Source: Longimicrobiales bacterium (GTDB lineage Bacteria > Gemmatimonadota > Gemmatimonadetes > Longimicrobiales > Gaopeijiaceae). From it: a stretch of 64,000 bases of DNA. The DNA is taken from assembly GCA_028284495.1 (NCBI GenBank), contig JANQRP010000004.1, positions 62,001 through 126,000 on the forward strand, read 5' to 3'. Positions 1-8,911 of this stretch are shown piece by piece. Position 1 is the stretch's first letter. Each line of letters starts with the position of its first letter. The translations under genes were made by a program, and so were the position numbers. The notes under the pieces are model-generated. The model ran no database searches, was not told where the DNA came from, and saw only the letters and a program-made list of their open reading frames with translations.

Positions 1-516
1 GAACCACCCGCGATTCACCTCGAGCGCGTACTGGGCCGGCCCCGAACTCTCGACGAGCTCCTCGCTCTCCGGCTCCATCGGCTGGATGTCGATGATCCGG
101 AAGGCGGCGTCCATGTAGGCGATGTCGAGCGGGATGTACGTGTTGCGCATCCAGAAGGCGCGCTCCGCCATGTCCTGGAACACGAACAGCATCCCCGCGT
201 CGTCGCCCAGCTCCTCGCGGTCCATCAGGCCCTGCGCGCGCTGAGCCGCGGTACTCGCGACCTCGGCCACGATCGTGTCGGCCGCGGTCGCGTTTCCGAA
301 CACGACCCATGCGGTACCGCGGGCGGGGCGAGGCGTCGCGCCGGGCTCGGCGGACTGGGGGCTCCTCGCGGGCAGGGGAGTGCCTCCGCTCGCCACGGCC
401 GTCGTGCGCTCCCCGGACGACGGATCGGGCGATCCTCCGCCGCAGGCCACGAGGCTCACCGCCACCAGAATCGGAACGGCCCTCCGAACCCCCGGTGAGA
501 ATGCTTCAAGCATCAT
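1..516 (-). CDS. DUF192 family lipoprotein, C-terminus cut off by window edge
   Basis: Reading the minus strand from ATG at 516 gives 172 codons with no stop up to base 1, so the gene continues outside the window. The N-terminus is a lipoprotein signal peptide ending in VSLVACGGG, then a low-complexity Pro/Ser/Ala linker to about residue 70. The rest carries the DUF192 hallmarks: a QGLMDREEL segment, MLFVFQDM and FWMRNTYIPLDIAYMD. DUF192 proteins are small secreted or envelope proteins of unknown biochemical function. An AAGGA ribosome site lies about 8 bases before the ATG; the adjacent ATG at 513 is an alternative start. It diverges from the Trm112-like gene. Confidence 0.85.
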   Translation of the reverse strand, partial: MMLEAFSPGVRRAVPILVAVSLVACGGGSPDPSSGERTTAVASGGTPLPARSPQSAEPGATPRPARGTAWVVFGNATAADTIVAEVASTAAQRAQGLMDREELGDDAGMLFVFQDMAERAFWMRNTYIPLDIAYMDAAFRIIDIQPMEPESEELVESSGPAQYALEVNRGWF

Positions 517-647
517 GGAAATTCCTTGTCGTGGCGGCACTTCCCAGGGTCGCACCGAGGCGCCCTTTCCTGTAGCTTTAGCCCTCGGTCCGACCGTCCG
601 TGGACGTCCGGACCGTGAAGGTACCACAGCCGGACCGCGTTCGTTCG

Positions 648-890
648 ATGCTCGATTCAGAACTCCTGGAGATCCTCGTCTGCCCCGAGACGAAGCAGCC
701 GCTTCGCCTCGTCGAGCGGAGTGAGGTGGATCGACTCCTGGGGGCACTCGACGGCGAGCCGCGAACCGTGTCCGGCGGGGAGGTCGCGCCGATGGAGGGG
801 GCGCTCGTCCGCGAGGACGACACCCGCCTGTACCCCGTCCGCGACGGCATCCCGATCATGCTGATCGACGAAGCGGTCGAGCTCTCCTGA
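648..890 (+). CDS. Trm112-like (UPF0434/YcaR type) small protein
   Basis: An 80-residue protein beginning MLDSELLEILVCPETK, the usual opening of bacterial Trm112-family proteins, and closing with the YPVRDGIPIMLIDEA signature. In eukaryotes and archaea Trm112 activates methyltransferases; the bacterial homologues are small, sometimes zinc-binding and poorly defined. Here the metal site is weak, since only one cysteine remains in the first motif. A longer reading from GTG at 600 is possible, but the family starts at the ATG chosen here. No clear Shine-Dalgarno precedes either start. Confidence 0.8.
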   Translation: MLDSELLEILVCPETKQPLRLVERSEVDRLLGALDGEPRTVSGGEVAPMEGALVREDDTRLYPVRDGIPIMLIDEAVELS

Positions 891-952
891 CTCGAGAGCC
901 CACGCCGCGACGAGACGACCCGCGACCCTACTTCGAGGAATCACAAGGGATC

Positions 953-2128
953 ATGCGGTTTTCCAGACTCGCAGCGCTTGCCGGGGTCGTACTCCTGGCG
1001 GCCTGCGCCGGGGAGTATCCCCAGTCATCCATCGCTCCCGCGACCGATTTCGCCCAGCGGATCCAGGATCTCTACTTCCAGATCTTCCTCTGGACGATGG
1101 GCATCCTCGCGGTGGTGTGGATCGTTCTCGCCTACATCCTCGTGCGCTTCCGCGAACGACCGGACTCGCCGGTACCGGAGCAGGTCCACGGCCATCTCGG
1201 CCTCGAGATCGCGTGGACGATCGTGCCGGCGCTCATCGTCGTCGCCATTGCGGTGCCGACGATCCAGGCGACCTTCGACACGCAGACGCCCCACCCGGAC
1301 GCGATCGTCGTGGACGTGATCGGGCACCAGTACTGGTGGGAGTTCCACTACCCGGAGCACGGGGGTCAGCGGACCGCGAACGAGCTTCGTCTTCCCGTGG
1401 ACCAGCCGGTCGCCCTGAGGATCTGGTCGGACGACGTGCTGCACTCCTTCTGGGTGCCGCAGCTCGGGGGGAAGCGCGACGCGAACCCGCTGCGGGCGGT
1501 GCCGGAGGGTGATGACATCACGTACAACTGGATCTTCATGACCCCGCAGGAGACGGGGACGTTCATGGGGCAGTGCGCGGAGTTCTGCGGAGAGTCCCAC
1601 GCGATCATGGGGATGCGGGTCGTGGTCGAGTCGCAGGAGGACTTCGATCAGTGGCTCGCCGACTGGGACACCGGCCACGCGCCCGTGACCGAGACGGCGC
1701 AGGCCGAGATCGAGGCGGAGCCGGATGCGGCCGCGCTCGCCGGTCCGCAGGATCCCGCCGGCGAGTCGGCGGCGCCTGCAGTGACGGGTGCCGAAGCGGC
1801 GCAGCAGGCGCTGATCGAGGAGGGTCGCCAGGCGTTCGCCATCGGCGGGTGCGCGGGGTGCCACGCGATCAACGGTGACCCGTCGGCCGGCGGGGTGCTC
1901 GGCCCGAACCTGACCCTGCTCGGAAGGCGCTCGACGATCGCGGCCGGGTGGCTCGAGAACACGCCGGAGAATCTCGAGCGCTGGATCGCCGACCCCCGCT
2001 CGTTCAAGCCGGGGGTGCTCATGCCGGGGGTCGACTACCCGTCGGACCCGCCTTCGTTCTGGCCGGCCACGAATCTGTCACCCGAGCAGGTCCGCGCGGT
2101 CGCGGCCTACCTCTTCTCCCTGCGCTGA
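953..2128 (+). CDS. coxB: Cytochrome c oxidase subunit II with fused cytochrome c domain (caa3 type)
   Basis: 391 residues. A lipoprotein-type signal places Cys18 at the mature N-terminus, followed by two membrane helices (about 42-64 and 88-104) and the periplasmic CuA cupredoxin domain. The CuA ligands are visible: His164, then Cys208, Glu210, Cys212, His216 and a Met near 219-221 within CAEFCGESHAIMGM. After an Ala/Glu-rich linker (about 240-285) comes a cytochrome c domain with the heme motif CAGCH at 300-304 and a likely axial Met357. The subunit takes electrons from a soluble or attached cytochrome c and passes them via CuA to subunit I. First gene of a coxBACD operon; AAGG lies just before the start. 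Confidence 0.96.
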   Translation: MRFSRLAALAGVVLLAACAGEYPQSSIAPATDFAQRIQDLYFQIFLWTMGILAVVWIVLAYILVRFRERPDSPVPEQVHGHLGLEIAWTIVPALIVVAIAVPTIQATFDTQTPHPDAIVVDVIGHQYWWEFHYPEHGGQRTANELRLPVDQPVALRIWSDDVLHSFWVPQLGGKRDANPLRAVPEGDDITYNWIFMTPQETGTFMGQCAEFCGESHAIMGMRVVVESQEDFDQWLADWDTGHAPVTETAQAEIEAEPDAAALAGPQDPAGESAAPAVTGAEAAQQALIEEGRQAFAIGGCAGCHAINGDPSAGGVLGPNLTLLGRRSTIAAGWLENTPENLERWIADPRSFKPGVLMPGVDYPSDPPSFWPATNLSPEQVRAVAAYLFSLR

Positions 2129-2131
2129 CGC

Positions 2132-4027
2132 ATGAGCGAGACGACCCTCAATCCGGACATGGCGCCGGACGACACGGCGCCCGACTCCGCTCCGAGCCAC
2201 ATGCAGCACGGCGGCCACGACGAGCCGACCGGTCTCTGGAGCTGGATCACGACCGTCGACCACAAGCGGATCGGGATCATGTACTTCCTCACCTCCCTGG
2301 TCTTCCTGGGGATCGGTGGGATCGAGGCGCTCATCATCCGCCTCCAGCTCTTCGCGCCCGAGCAGGCGCTGATCTCGGCCGAGACGTACAACCAGCTGTT
2401 CACGATGCACGGCACCACCATGATCTTCCTGGTGGCGATGCCGATGGCGGTGGCGTTCTTCAACTACGTCGTACCGCTCCAGATCGGGGCTCGTGACGTC
2501 GCCTTCCCGCGGCTGAACGCGCTCTCGTACTGGATCTACCTGTTCGGCGGCATCTATCTGAACGTATCGTGGTTCTTCGGCGCGGCGCCCAACAACTCGT
2601 GGGTCGGGTACGCGCCGCTCACGAACACGGTCTACAACCCGGGCCTCAACGCGGACTTCTGGGTTCTGGGGCTCTCGATCCTGGGCGTGAGCTCGATCAT
2701 GGGTGGCGTGAACTTCATCACCACGATCATCCAGCTGCGGGCCCCCGGCATGAAGCTGATGCGCATGCCGATCTTCACCTGGATGACGTTCGTGACGTCG
2801 TTCCTCCTGGTGACGGCGCTCCCGGTGATCGCGGTCGCGCTCATCCTGCTCGCGTTCGACCGCTTCTTCGCGACCAACTTCTTCGTCGCGGCGAGCGGGG
2901 GTGACCCGGTGCTCTGGCAGCACCTCTTCTGGATCTTCGGTCACCCCGAGGTCTACATCCTCGTCCTTCCGGCGTTCGGCGCGATCTCGGACGTGATCCC
3001 GGCGTTCAGCCGGAAGCCGCTCTTCGGCTACCCGGTCGTCGTGTACGCCGGCGTGCTGATCGGCTTCATCGGCTGGGGCGTCTGGTCGCACCACATGTTC
3101 ACCTCCGGACTCGGTCCGATCGCCGACTCCTTCTTCGTCGCCACGACGATGATCATCGCCATCCCCACGGGCGTGAAGATCTTCAACTGGATGGCGACCA
3201 TGTGGGGCGGCCGGATCAAGTTCAACACGGCCATGAACTTCGCGATCGGACTGGTCGCGCTCTTCACCGTCGGCGGCCTTTCGGGGATCATGCACTCCTC
3301 GGCCCCGGTCGACCTGCAGCAGCACGACTCGTACTTCGTGGTGGCGCATTTCCACTACGTGATCGTCGGCGGGATCCTGCTCGGGATGTTCAGCGGGCTC
3401 TACTACTGGTTCCCGAAGGTGACCGGCAGGTTCATGGACGAGAAGCTCGGGTCCTGGCACTTCTGGACGACCCTGATCGGCTTCAACGTGACCTTCTTCC
3501 CGATGCACTTCAGCGGGATGTACGGGATGCCGCGGCGGACGTGGACGTACTCCTCCGAACTGAACGTGGGGCTCTACAACCAGCTCTCGACCTACGGCGG
3601 ATTCATTCTCGCGATCAGCACGGTCATCCTTCTCTGGAACATCTGGAAGAGCGCGCGCAGCGGGGCCGAAGCCGGATCGAATCCGTGGGGCGCGCCGTCG
3701 CTGGAGTGGTCGATCCCGTCGCCTCCGCACCACTACAACTTCCCCGCGCTCCCGACGGTGCAGTCGCGTGAGCCGATGTGGCACGAGGCGGAGCGCAAGG
3801 CGATCGAGGCCGTGACGCTCGCGCACCCGGAGGTGGAGCCCGAGATGCCCAACCCGTCCTACTGGCCGATCCTGCTCGCTCTGGGCGTCACGGCGACGTG
3901 GGCGCTCGTCATGACCGGCATCTGGTGGGTGCCGCTGATCGGCTTCGCGTACACGGCATTCTGCACCTACATGTGGGCGTTCGAGGATCCGTTCGCGAAG
4001 AAGGGCGCGGAGGTGACCCATGGCTGA
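2132..4027 (+). CDS. coxA: Cytochrome c oxidase subunit I (heme-copper oxidase, A type)
   Basis: 631 residues with about twelve membrane helices. Heme a ligand His93 lies in the MHGTTM motif. The CuB site is formed by His271 in the GHPEVYI motif, with Tyr275 available for the His-Tyr cross-link, and His320/His321. Heme a3 and heme a are ligated by the HFH pair at 406 and 408. The GHPEVYI motif with glutamate indicates an A1-type enzyme. Proton-pumping oxygen reduction occurs at the heme a3-CuB centre. The gene starts 3 bases after coxB and overlaps coxC by 8 bases. The first 30 residues are an extra hydrophilic tail containing HMQHGGH. Confidence 0.97.
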   Translation: MSETTLNPDMAPDDTAPDSAPSHMQHGGHDEPTGLWSWITTVDHKRIGIMYFLTSLVFLGIGGIEALIIRLQLFAPEQALISAETYNQLFTMHGTTMIFLVAMPMAVAFFNYVVPLQIGARDVAFPRLNALSYWIYLFGGIYLNVSWFFGAAPNNSWVGYAPLTNTVYNPGLNADFWVLGLSILGVSSIMGGVNFITTIIQLRAPGMKLMRMPIFTWMTFVTSFLLVTALPVIAVALILLAFDRFFATNFFVAASGGDPVLWQHLFWIFGHPEVYILVLPAFGAISDVIPAFSRKPLFGYPVVVYAGVLIGFIGWGVWSHHMFTSGLGPIADSFFVATTMIIAIPTGVKIFNWMATMWGGRIKFNTAMNFAIGLVALFTVGGLSGIMHSSAPVDLQQHDSYFVVAHFHYVIVGGILLGMFSGLYYWFPKVTGRFMDEKLGSWHFWTTLIGFNVTFFPMHFSGMYGMPRRTWTYSSELNVGLYNQLSTYGGFILAISTVILLWNIWKSARSGAEAGSNPWGAPSLEWSIPSPPHHYNFPALPTVQSREPMWHEAERKAIEAVTLAHPEVEPEMPNPSYWPILLALGVTATWALVMTGIWWVPLIGFAYTAFCTYMWAFEDPFAKKGAEVTHG

Positions 4028-4655
4028 GGCCGTGATGGGGCACGGGGCCGGACACGACGCGTCGCACGGTGGCGGTGACCACGACGGCCATCACTACACG
4101 GCGACTGGGCTGAACAGCTGGAAGGTCGGATTCTGGACCTTCATCGGGTCGGAGTGCCTCTTCTTCGGCACGCTCCTCTCGACCTACATGGTCTACAAGG
4201 GGGCGAGCCTCGAAGGGCCGTACCCGCTCGACATCTTCGACATCCCGCTGACGACGTTGTCGACGTTCGTCCTCCTGATGAGTTCGCTCGCGATGGTGCT
4301 AGGGCTGGACGGCGTGCAGAAGGGGAGTCGGGGAAAGGCTGCGTTCTGGCTCGGCGTCGTGGTGGTCTTCGGGTCGATCTTCCTCGGCTTCCAGTACTAC
4401 GAGTTCAACCATTTCATCCACGAAGGACTGACGCTGCAGCACAGCGTCTTCGGGTCGACCTTCTACGTGCTGACCGGTTTCCACGGCGCCCACGTGACCG
4501 TCGGTGTGATCTGGATGACCACCCTGCTGGTCCAGTCGCTTCGAGGGAAGCTCACGCCGGACAAGGCGCTGCAGGTGGAGATCGCCGGTCTGTACTGGCA
4601 CTTCGTCGACATCGTCTGGATCGTGATCTTCGTCCTCGTCTACCTGATTCCATAG
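4020..4655 (+). CDS. coxC: Cytochrome c oxidase subunit III
   Basis: 211 residues with five hydrophobic segments and the family pattern WTFIGSECLFFGTL near the start and GFHGAHVTVGVIW near residue 160, then WHFVDIVWIVIF at the C-terminus. Subunit III stabilises the oxidase and its proton uptake path. The first 25 residues are unusually rich in His, Gly and Asp (GHGAGHDASHGGG, then HDGHHY). The ATG lies inside the end of coxA, so translation is probably coupled. Confidence 0.95.
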   Translation: MAEAVMGHGAGHDASHGGGDHDGHHYTATGLNSWKVGFWTFIGSECLFFGTLLSTYMVYKGASLEGPYPLDIFDIPLTTLSTFVLLMSSLAMVLGLDGVQKGSRGKAAFWLGVVVVFGSIFLGFQYYEFNHFIHEGLTLQHSVFGSTFYVLTGFHGAHVTVGVIWMTTLLVQSLRGKLTPDKALQVEIAGLYWHFVDIVWIVIFVLVYLIP

Positions 4656-4665
4656 AGGCCCGCCC

Positions 4666-5025
4666 ATGTCCGAGATGACGCACGAAGGCGCGCACGGCGC
4701 GGTGCACGGGGACGACCACGGCCACGACGATCACAGCCACGCTTCGCCCGGCTTCTACTGGATGATCGGCGGGATCCTCGCGGTACTGACCGCGGTCGAG
4801 GTGGCGCTCTTCTACATGAAGCCGCCGCTCGAGCAGCCGCTGCTGCTGATCCTGTCCGCGGTGAAGTTCGTGCTCGTCGTGGGCTACTTCATGCACCTCA
4901 AATTCGACTCCAGGGTGTTCACCGGTGTGTTCATGGCCGGCTTCGTACTGGCGATGTTCATGGTGTCGGCCCTTGTGGTGCTCTACCACTTCCTGCCGCC
5001 GATGCAGGTCCCTGCCGTAGGCTGA
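4666..5025 (+). CDS. coxD: Cytochrome c oxidase subunit IV (bacterial COX4_pro type)
   Basis: 119 residues with three predicted membrane helices and the family segment VKFVLVVGYFMHLKFDSRVF. It is the small fourth subunit normally found last in caa3 operons. It begins 10 bases after coxC. As in coxA and coxC, the N-terminus is a His/Asp-rich tail (HGDDHGHDDHSH, about residues 15-27) ahead of the first helix. Nothing for heme A synthesis or copper delivery lies next to this operon, so those functions must be encoded elsewhere. Confidence 0.92.
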   Translation: MSEMTHEGAHGAVHGDDHGHDDHSHASPGFYWMIGGILAVLTAVEVALFYMKPPLEQPLLLILSAVKFVLVVGYFMHLKFDSRVFTGVFMAGFVLAMFMVSALVVLYHFLPPMQVPAVG

Positions 5026-5077
5026 CGCCGGTCGGCCCGAGGGCAGCCGGGCGGTCCGGCGGCCGTACCCCGGTCGA

Positions 5078-5109
5078 GAGGCTGGACTTCGTGAACGGGG
5101 TCCGGCCTC
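5078..5109 (+). terminator. Possible weak terminator after coxD
   Basis: A 10-base inverted repeat (GAGGCTGGAC and GTCCGGCCTC, one G-U pair) with a 12-base loop is followed by a short pyrimidine run TTCGTG. It lies 53 bases after the coxD stop and upstream of the TPR gene start at 5127. The T-run is poor, so termination strength is doubtful. Confidence 0.35.
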
Positions 5110-5126
5110 TTCGTGTATCCGATCGC

Positions 5127-5879
5127 ATGACTCGCTCCCGAACCCGATCGATCGGCGTCCGCCTCGCGGGCGCGATCTGCCTGGCCGTGGTTCCCTGCCC
5201 GCCCGGACTCGGGTCGGGGAGCGCAGCGGCACAGGCACCGGAGGTGATCGAGATGGGCCCGGCACCGCATTCAACGTGGGAGTACGAAGCGGCGCGCGAA
5301 GTCGAGCGCGAGGTTCACGCGGCCATCCTGGCCAAGGACCAGCCGGGCGTACGCGACTCCCACATCGAACGCGCGGTCGCCCTTGGACGGCGGTTCGCGG
5401 AGGCCGCGCCCGAGACGGCCGACGCCCACTACTGGCTGGCGGTCTCGCTTGGGCTCGAGACGGAGTACTCCGGTCCGTTCGCGAAGCTGACCACGGGCAA
5501 GGCGTGCTACGAATCGACGGCGCGGGCGCTCGAGCTGGATCCCGGGCACGCGGGCGCGCACGAGCTTCTCGGCCGTATCCACGCGGGCGTCATGCGGTTG
5601 CCGTGGCTCGTCCGCAAGCTGGGCGCGTCACTCGGGATGAACGACGCGCTGGGTGAGGCGAGCTGGGAGTCGGCCGAGGCGCATCTGGAACGCGCCGCCG
5701 AACTGGACACCCGCGCCATCGCGCCGCGGCTCGAGCTGGGGAAGCTGCTCGTCGAACTGGACCGGCCCGGCGACGCCACGGCGTGGTGGAACCGGGCACT
5801 GGAGATCGAGCCGGCGAACGAACTCGACCGCGCGATGCTGGCGGAGGCCGATTCGCTCCTCAGGGCGTCTCCGAACTGA
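5127..5879 (+). CDS. Secreted TPR-repeat protein
   Basis: 250 residues. The ATG at 5127 is preferred over a GTG at 5091 because it opens directly onto a signal peptide (Arg-rich start, hydrophobic core, cleavage near AAAQA). The mature part is alpha-helical with TPR-like units, for example AHYWLAVSLG, CYESTARALELDPGHAGAHELLG and a final DRPGDATAWWNRALEIEPAN. Such proteins usually scaffold protein-protein contacts in the periplasm. No catalytic motif is visible and the partner is unknown. The 3' end overlaps the convergent membrane-protein gene by 20 bases. Confidence 0.8.
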   Translation: MTRSRTRSIGVRLAGAICLAVVPCPPGLGSGSAAAQAPEVIEMGPAPHSTWEYEAAREVEREVHAAILAKDQPGVRDSHIERAVALGRRFAEAAPETADAHYWLAVSLGLETEYSGPFAKLTTGKACYESTARALELDPGHAGAHELLGRIHAGVMRLPWLVRKLGASLGMNDALGEASWESAEAHLERAAELDTRAIAPRLELGKLLVELDRPGDATAWWNRALEIEPANELDRAMLAEADSLLRASPN

Positions 5880-6804
5880 GTTCACGCCGGCCGAGGAGGT
5901 CCGCGATCTCCGGGTGACGCCGCGAGACGTTCCACGCGAGCCACGCGGCGGCGAGGAGGTTTCCGCCGAGAATCCCCCACCACGCCGTCGCGCCCAGCAG
6001 GAACGCTGCGAGCATCGCGATCAGCCCCACCGTGAACGCCTCGAACACGGCGAACAGGAGAAGCCCCGCCACCAGCACGGACGGAGCGTCTTTCGCCCTC
6101 GACGCGCCGAACGCGACCAGGAGCCCGATCGCGGTGAAGACGATCGCGTGGTAGAGCGTGTAGCCCAGCACGGTGGTTCCGTCCACCACGATGTCGGCGG
6201 CTCCCGACGCGCCGAGCACCATCGCCGACCCGATCGCACCCGGCGTGTAGAACGGCTCCGCGGCGATGGTGTCGATGAGAAGCATCCAGATGCCCACGAG
6301 GACCGCCGTCGAGATGCCGAGGATGAGGCCCTCGCGCACCCACGGGATGCTCACCAGCGCGCCGATCGCGGTCGGCCCTGCCGTCCCGGCGGCTCGCTGG
6401 CAGTACAGGACCATCGCCAGTCCCGCCACGAGATTCCCGATCAGCGCGGTCGGCCACCCGACGAACGTCACCACGTCGGGGCCGTTCAACAGCACAGCGC
6501 CGTAGAAGATGAAGGCGAACAGCATCCCGCCGAGCGCGAGCCCGATCGGGACGGGCGCGTTGACGTCGAGATTGTGCAGCGCCCACGCGGTGGTCATGCC
6601 CATCACCAGGAACGACGTGTAGTGCAGCACGGTGTAGGCGGGAACGCCTGCGGCGCCCGGGGTGCCGAGCAGCGCCTCGGCCATGAAGCCCGGCGTCGCG
6701 AGCGGGGTGCCCGCGATCAGATCCGTCACGAAGAAGAAGACGGCGATCACGGTGGCGCCGATCACTCCGGCCGCCAGTCCTCGAACGAGTACCTGAGCGT
6801 TCAA
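5860..6804 (-). CDS. Polytopic membrane protein with internal duplication, unknown function
   Basis: 314 residues, almost entirely membrane helices (about nine or ten). The start is taken as TTG at 6804, with a GAGGAG ribosome site 5 bases before it; upstream codons give no protein-like sequence. The two halves resemble each other: GLAAGVIGATVIAVFFFVTD with a downstream TPGFMAEALLG and YTVLHYTSFLVMGM, against GLILGISTAVLVGIWMLLID with TPGAIGSAMVLG and YTLYHAIVFTAIGL. This points to an old tandem duplication, as in many small transporters. I recognise no named family and no substrate motif. It is divergent from the next gene. Confidence 0.75.
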   Translation of the reverse strand: MNAQVLVRGLAAGVIGATVIAVFFFVTDLIAGTPLATPGFMAEALLGTPGAAGVPAYTVLHYTSFLVMGMTTAWALHNLDVNAPVPIGLALGGMLFAFIFYGAVLLNGPDVVTFVGWPTALIGNLVAGLAMVLYCQRAAGTAGPTAIGALVSIPWVREGLILGISTAVLVGIWMLLIDTIAAEPFYTPGAIGSAMVLGASGAADIVVDGTTVLGYTLYHAIVFTAIGLLVAFGASRAKDAPSVLVAGLLLFAVFEAFTVGLIAMLAAFLLGATAWWGILGGNLLAAAWLAWNVSRRHPEIADLLGRRELSSETP

Positions 6805-6875
6805 GCGGACTCCTCTGCCTCGGGGGCGTACATGTCGGATCTGGACGAGCACCGGACGGGCCGGCACAGTGAAGA

Positions 6876-7526
6876 ATGACCCGCACACCCCCCGAGGTTC
6901 CAGCGAAACGTCCGCGCAACGTCTTCTCGGATGACCGGGCACGGTGGTTCAGGGGCTTCGCGTGGGGCGCCTTTCCGGGGACGTTCATCGGCGTCGTGGT
7001 GTTGGCGAAGTACGGTGTGGTAGCGGGGATCGCCGTGTTCCTGCTGTTCACTCTCGGGGTCGGAGGGGTCGCGATCGCGGTCTCGGAAACGGTTGGGGAG
7101 ATGGTGCGGGGCGTCACGGACGGGAAGGCACGTCCGAGCCCCGGCACGCACTCCAGGGCGGACGCCCTGCTCGTGAGGGGGGACGCGAAGGCGGCGGTGG
7201 ACGTGCTCCGCGCTTCGCTCGAGCAGTTCCCGGACGACCCCGACGCGTGGCTGCGGATCGCCCGAATCCAACGCGACGAGTTCGAACGTCCGAGGGAGGC
7301 GCTCGTCGCCTTCCGGCGAGGTCGCGCGACCGGGGCCTGTACCACGGCCCAGATGCGACTCACGATGCGGGAGATGCTGGAGACGGCCGGCGGACTTGGT
7401 CAGCGACATCTCGTGTCGGCGGATCTCGAGGCCCACCGCGACGCGTTCGAAGGCACGGAGGAAGCGGCCTGGGCGACGCGCGAGCTGGACGAGCTCAGCC
7501 GACCCGGCGACGCTTCCGCTTCATGA
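6876..7526 (+). CDS. Membrane-anchored TPR-like protein
   Basis: 216 residues. A basic cytoplasmic N-terminus (about 1-27) leads into two closely spaced hydrophobic segments (about 28-75). The remainder is helical, with a clear TPR-like unit ADALLVRGDAKAAVDVLRAS and EQFPDDPDAWLRIARI. No enzymatic motif is seen; the likely role is scaffolding at the inner membrane. The 3' end overlaps the convergent VWA gene by 32 bases. Confidence 0.7.
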   Translation: MTRTPPEVPAKRPRNVFSDDRARWFRGFAWGAFPGTFIGVVVLAKYGVVAGIAVFLLFTLGVGGVAIAVSETVGEMVRGVTDGKARPSPGTHSRADALLVRGDAKAAVDVLRASLEQFPDDPDAWLRIARIQRDEFERPREALVAFRRGRATGACTTAQMRLTMREMLETAGGLGQRHLVSADLEAHRDAFEGTEEAAWATRELDELSRPGDASAS

Positions 7527-8802
7527 AGTCCATCATGATGTACTGCCCGAGCGTGACGGTGCTCGTGAAGTAGGCCTTTCCGCGGGCGATCTCGGAGACC
7601 TTCCGGACGAACTGCACCAGGTAGGGGTCGCGCGCGAGCATGAAGGTGTTGATCGGGATGCCCGCCTTCCGGCACGCAGCCGCCTCCTTGAAGGTCCGCC
7701 GCAGGATGTGGGCGTCGAGCCCGCCCGAGTTCGTGTAGACCTGCCCGTTCGGGAGCGTCACCGCGCTCGGCTTCCCGTCGGTGATCATGACGATCTGCCG
7801 CATGTCCTGCTTCTGCGCGCTGAGGATCCGGCGCGCCAGCTCGAACCCCTCCGCGGTGTTCGTGTGGAAGGGACCGACCTGGGCCTTCGACAGCTGACTG
7901 AGCGGGATCTGCTCGGCGCGGTCGCCGAAGGTGAGCACATGGATCGAGTCACCGGGATACTGCGTTCGGATGAGGTGGCTGAGCGCCAGCGCCACCCGCT
8001 TCGCCGGAGTGAAGCGGTCCTCGCCGTAGAGGATCATCGAGTGGGAGACGTCCAACATCAGGACGGTCGCGCAGGACGACCGGTGCTCGGACTGGTGCAC
8101 CATGAGGTCGGAGTAGTCGAGGTCGAGGGGACCCTCGACCTCCCGCCCGTCGGCATTCGCTCGCTCGATCGCGTTCTTGAGCGTGGCCGGAATGTCGAGG
8201 TTCATGGTGTCGCCGAACTCGTAGGGCTTCGATGCCGCCTCCGCCTCGATGCCGGTGTCGAGGTGCGGCGTGTCGTGCGAGCCGGCCGCCGACTTGCCGA
8301 GACCGCCGAGGAGCCCCTTGAGCGCCCGGTAGCCGAGAAAGTCCATCCCCTTCTGCGAGAGGTTGAACTGGACGGTCTGCGCGGCCTCCTTCGCCTCGTC
8401 GATGTTCCCTTCGCCGGTAACGTCCTGCATCTGCCCGGGAAACTGCGGCTGACCGTTCTCCAGCGTGATGAAGCCCTCGTCGACGAGCCGCTCGATGAGC
8501 CGGTCGAGCATCTCGGCGATCTCCTGCTGGACCGCCTCGTCGCCCTGCCCCTCACCGCGGAGCTCCTCGATCATCTCCGGGGTCAGTTCGCCGCTCTCGA
8601 TCAGCGCCTGGAGGAGCTGGCGCTTCAGCGCGTCCACCGAGTTGGTATCCTCGACACCCGACCACCCCCAGTACGGATGGTAGTGGGGTCCGCCCGCGAA
8701 TCCCCCGTTGAGGAGGAAGTCGGAGAGCTGGTCCATGAGGCCCTCGAGATTGAGAGCGTCGATCCAGCCGCCCTTGTACTTCGTGTAGCGGGTGAAGCGC
8801 AT
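7495..8802 (-). CDS. VWA-domain protein, likely partner of a MoxR/chelatase-type ATPase
   Basis: 435 residues. The N-terminal 230 residues are helical and charged. A von Willebrand factor A domain follows (about 245-435) with an intact MIDAS motif DVSHS at 251-255 and later a TFGDRAE segment and a MITDGKPSA segment. Proteins of this layout work with AAA+ ATPases of the MoxR/magnesium-chelatase group, acting as metal-dependent adaptors for remodelling target proteins. The best candidate partner in the window is the ATPase at 16069-17607. The ATG is preceded by no strong ribosome site. The gene diverges from mutY. Confidence 0.85.
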   Translation of the reverse strand: MRFTRYTKYKGGWIDALNLEGLMDQLSDFLLNGGFAGGPHYHPYWGWSGVEDTNSVDALKRQLLQALIESGELTPEMIEELRGEGQGDEAVQQEIAEMLDRLIERLVDEGFITLENGQPQFPGQMQDVTGEGNIDEAKEAAQTVQFNLSQKGMDFLGYRALKGLLGGLGKSAAGSHDTPHLDTGIEAEAASKPYEFGDTMNLDIPATLKNAIERANADGREVEGPLDLDYSDLMVHQSEHRSSCATVLMLDVSHSMILYGEDRFTPAKRVALALSHLIRTQYPGDSIHVLTFGDRAEQIPLSQLSKAQVGPFHTNTAEGFELARRILSAQKQDMRQIVMITDGKPSAVTLPNGQVYTNSGGLDAHILRRTFKEAAACRKAGIPINTFMLARDPYLVQFVRKVSEIARGKAYFTSTVTLGQYIMMDFMKRKRRRVG

Positions 8803-8911
8803 GGGACCCGGGCGCGGTGGGAGTCGGCGAGCCTAGTGCGACCTACCCGCGAGGTCCCGGGCAGGTTCGCGGTGGTTCGCGTGTCGGGCCGGTCGGGATA
8901 GCTTGGGCTCC

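Noticed and set aside
2078..4021. 647-codon open frame on the minus strand under coxA
   Set aside because: It is rich in Arg, Asp, His and Glu with no hydrophobic or family pattern, as expected for the antisense of a GC-rich gene; coxA on the plus strand is unmistakable.
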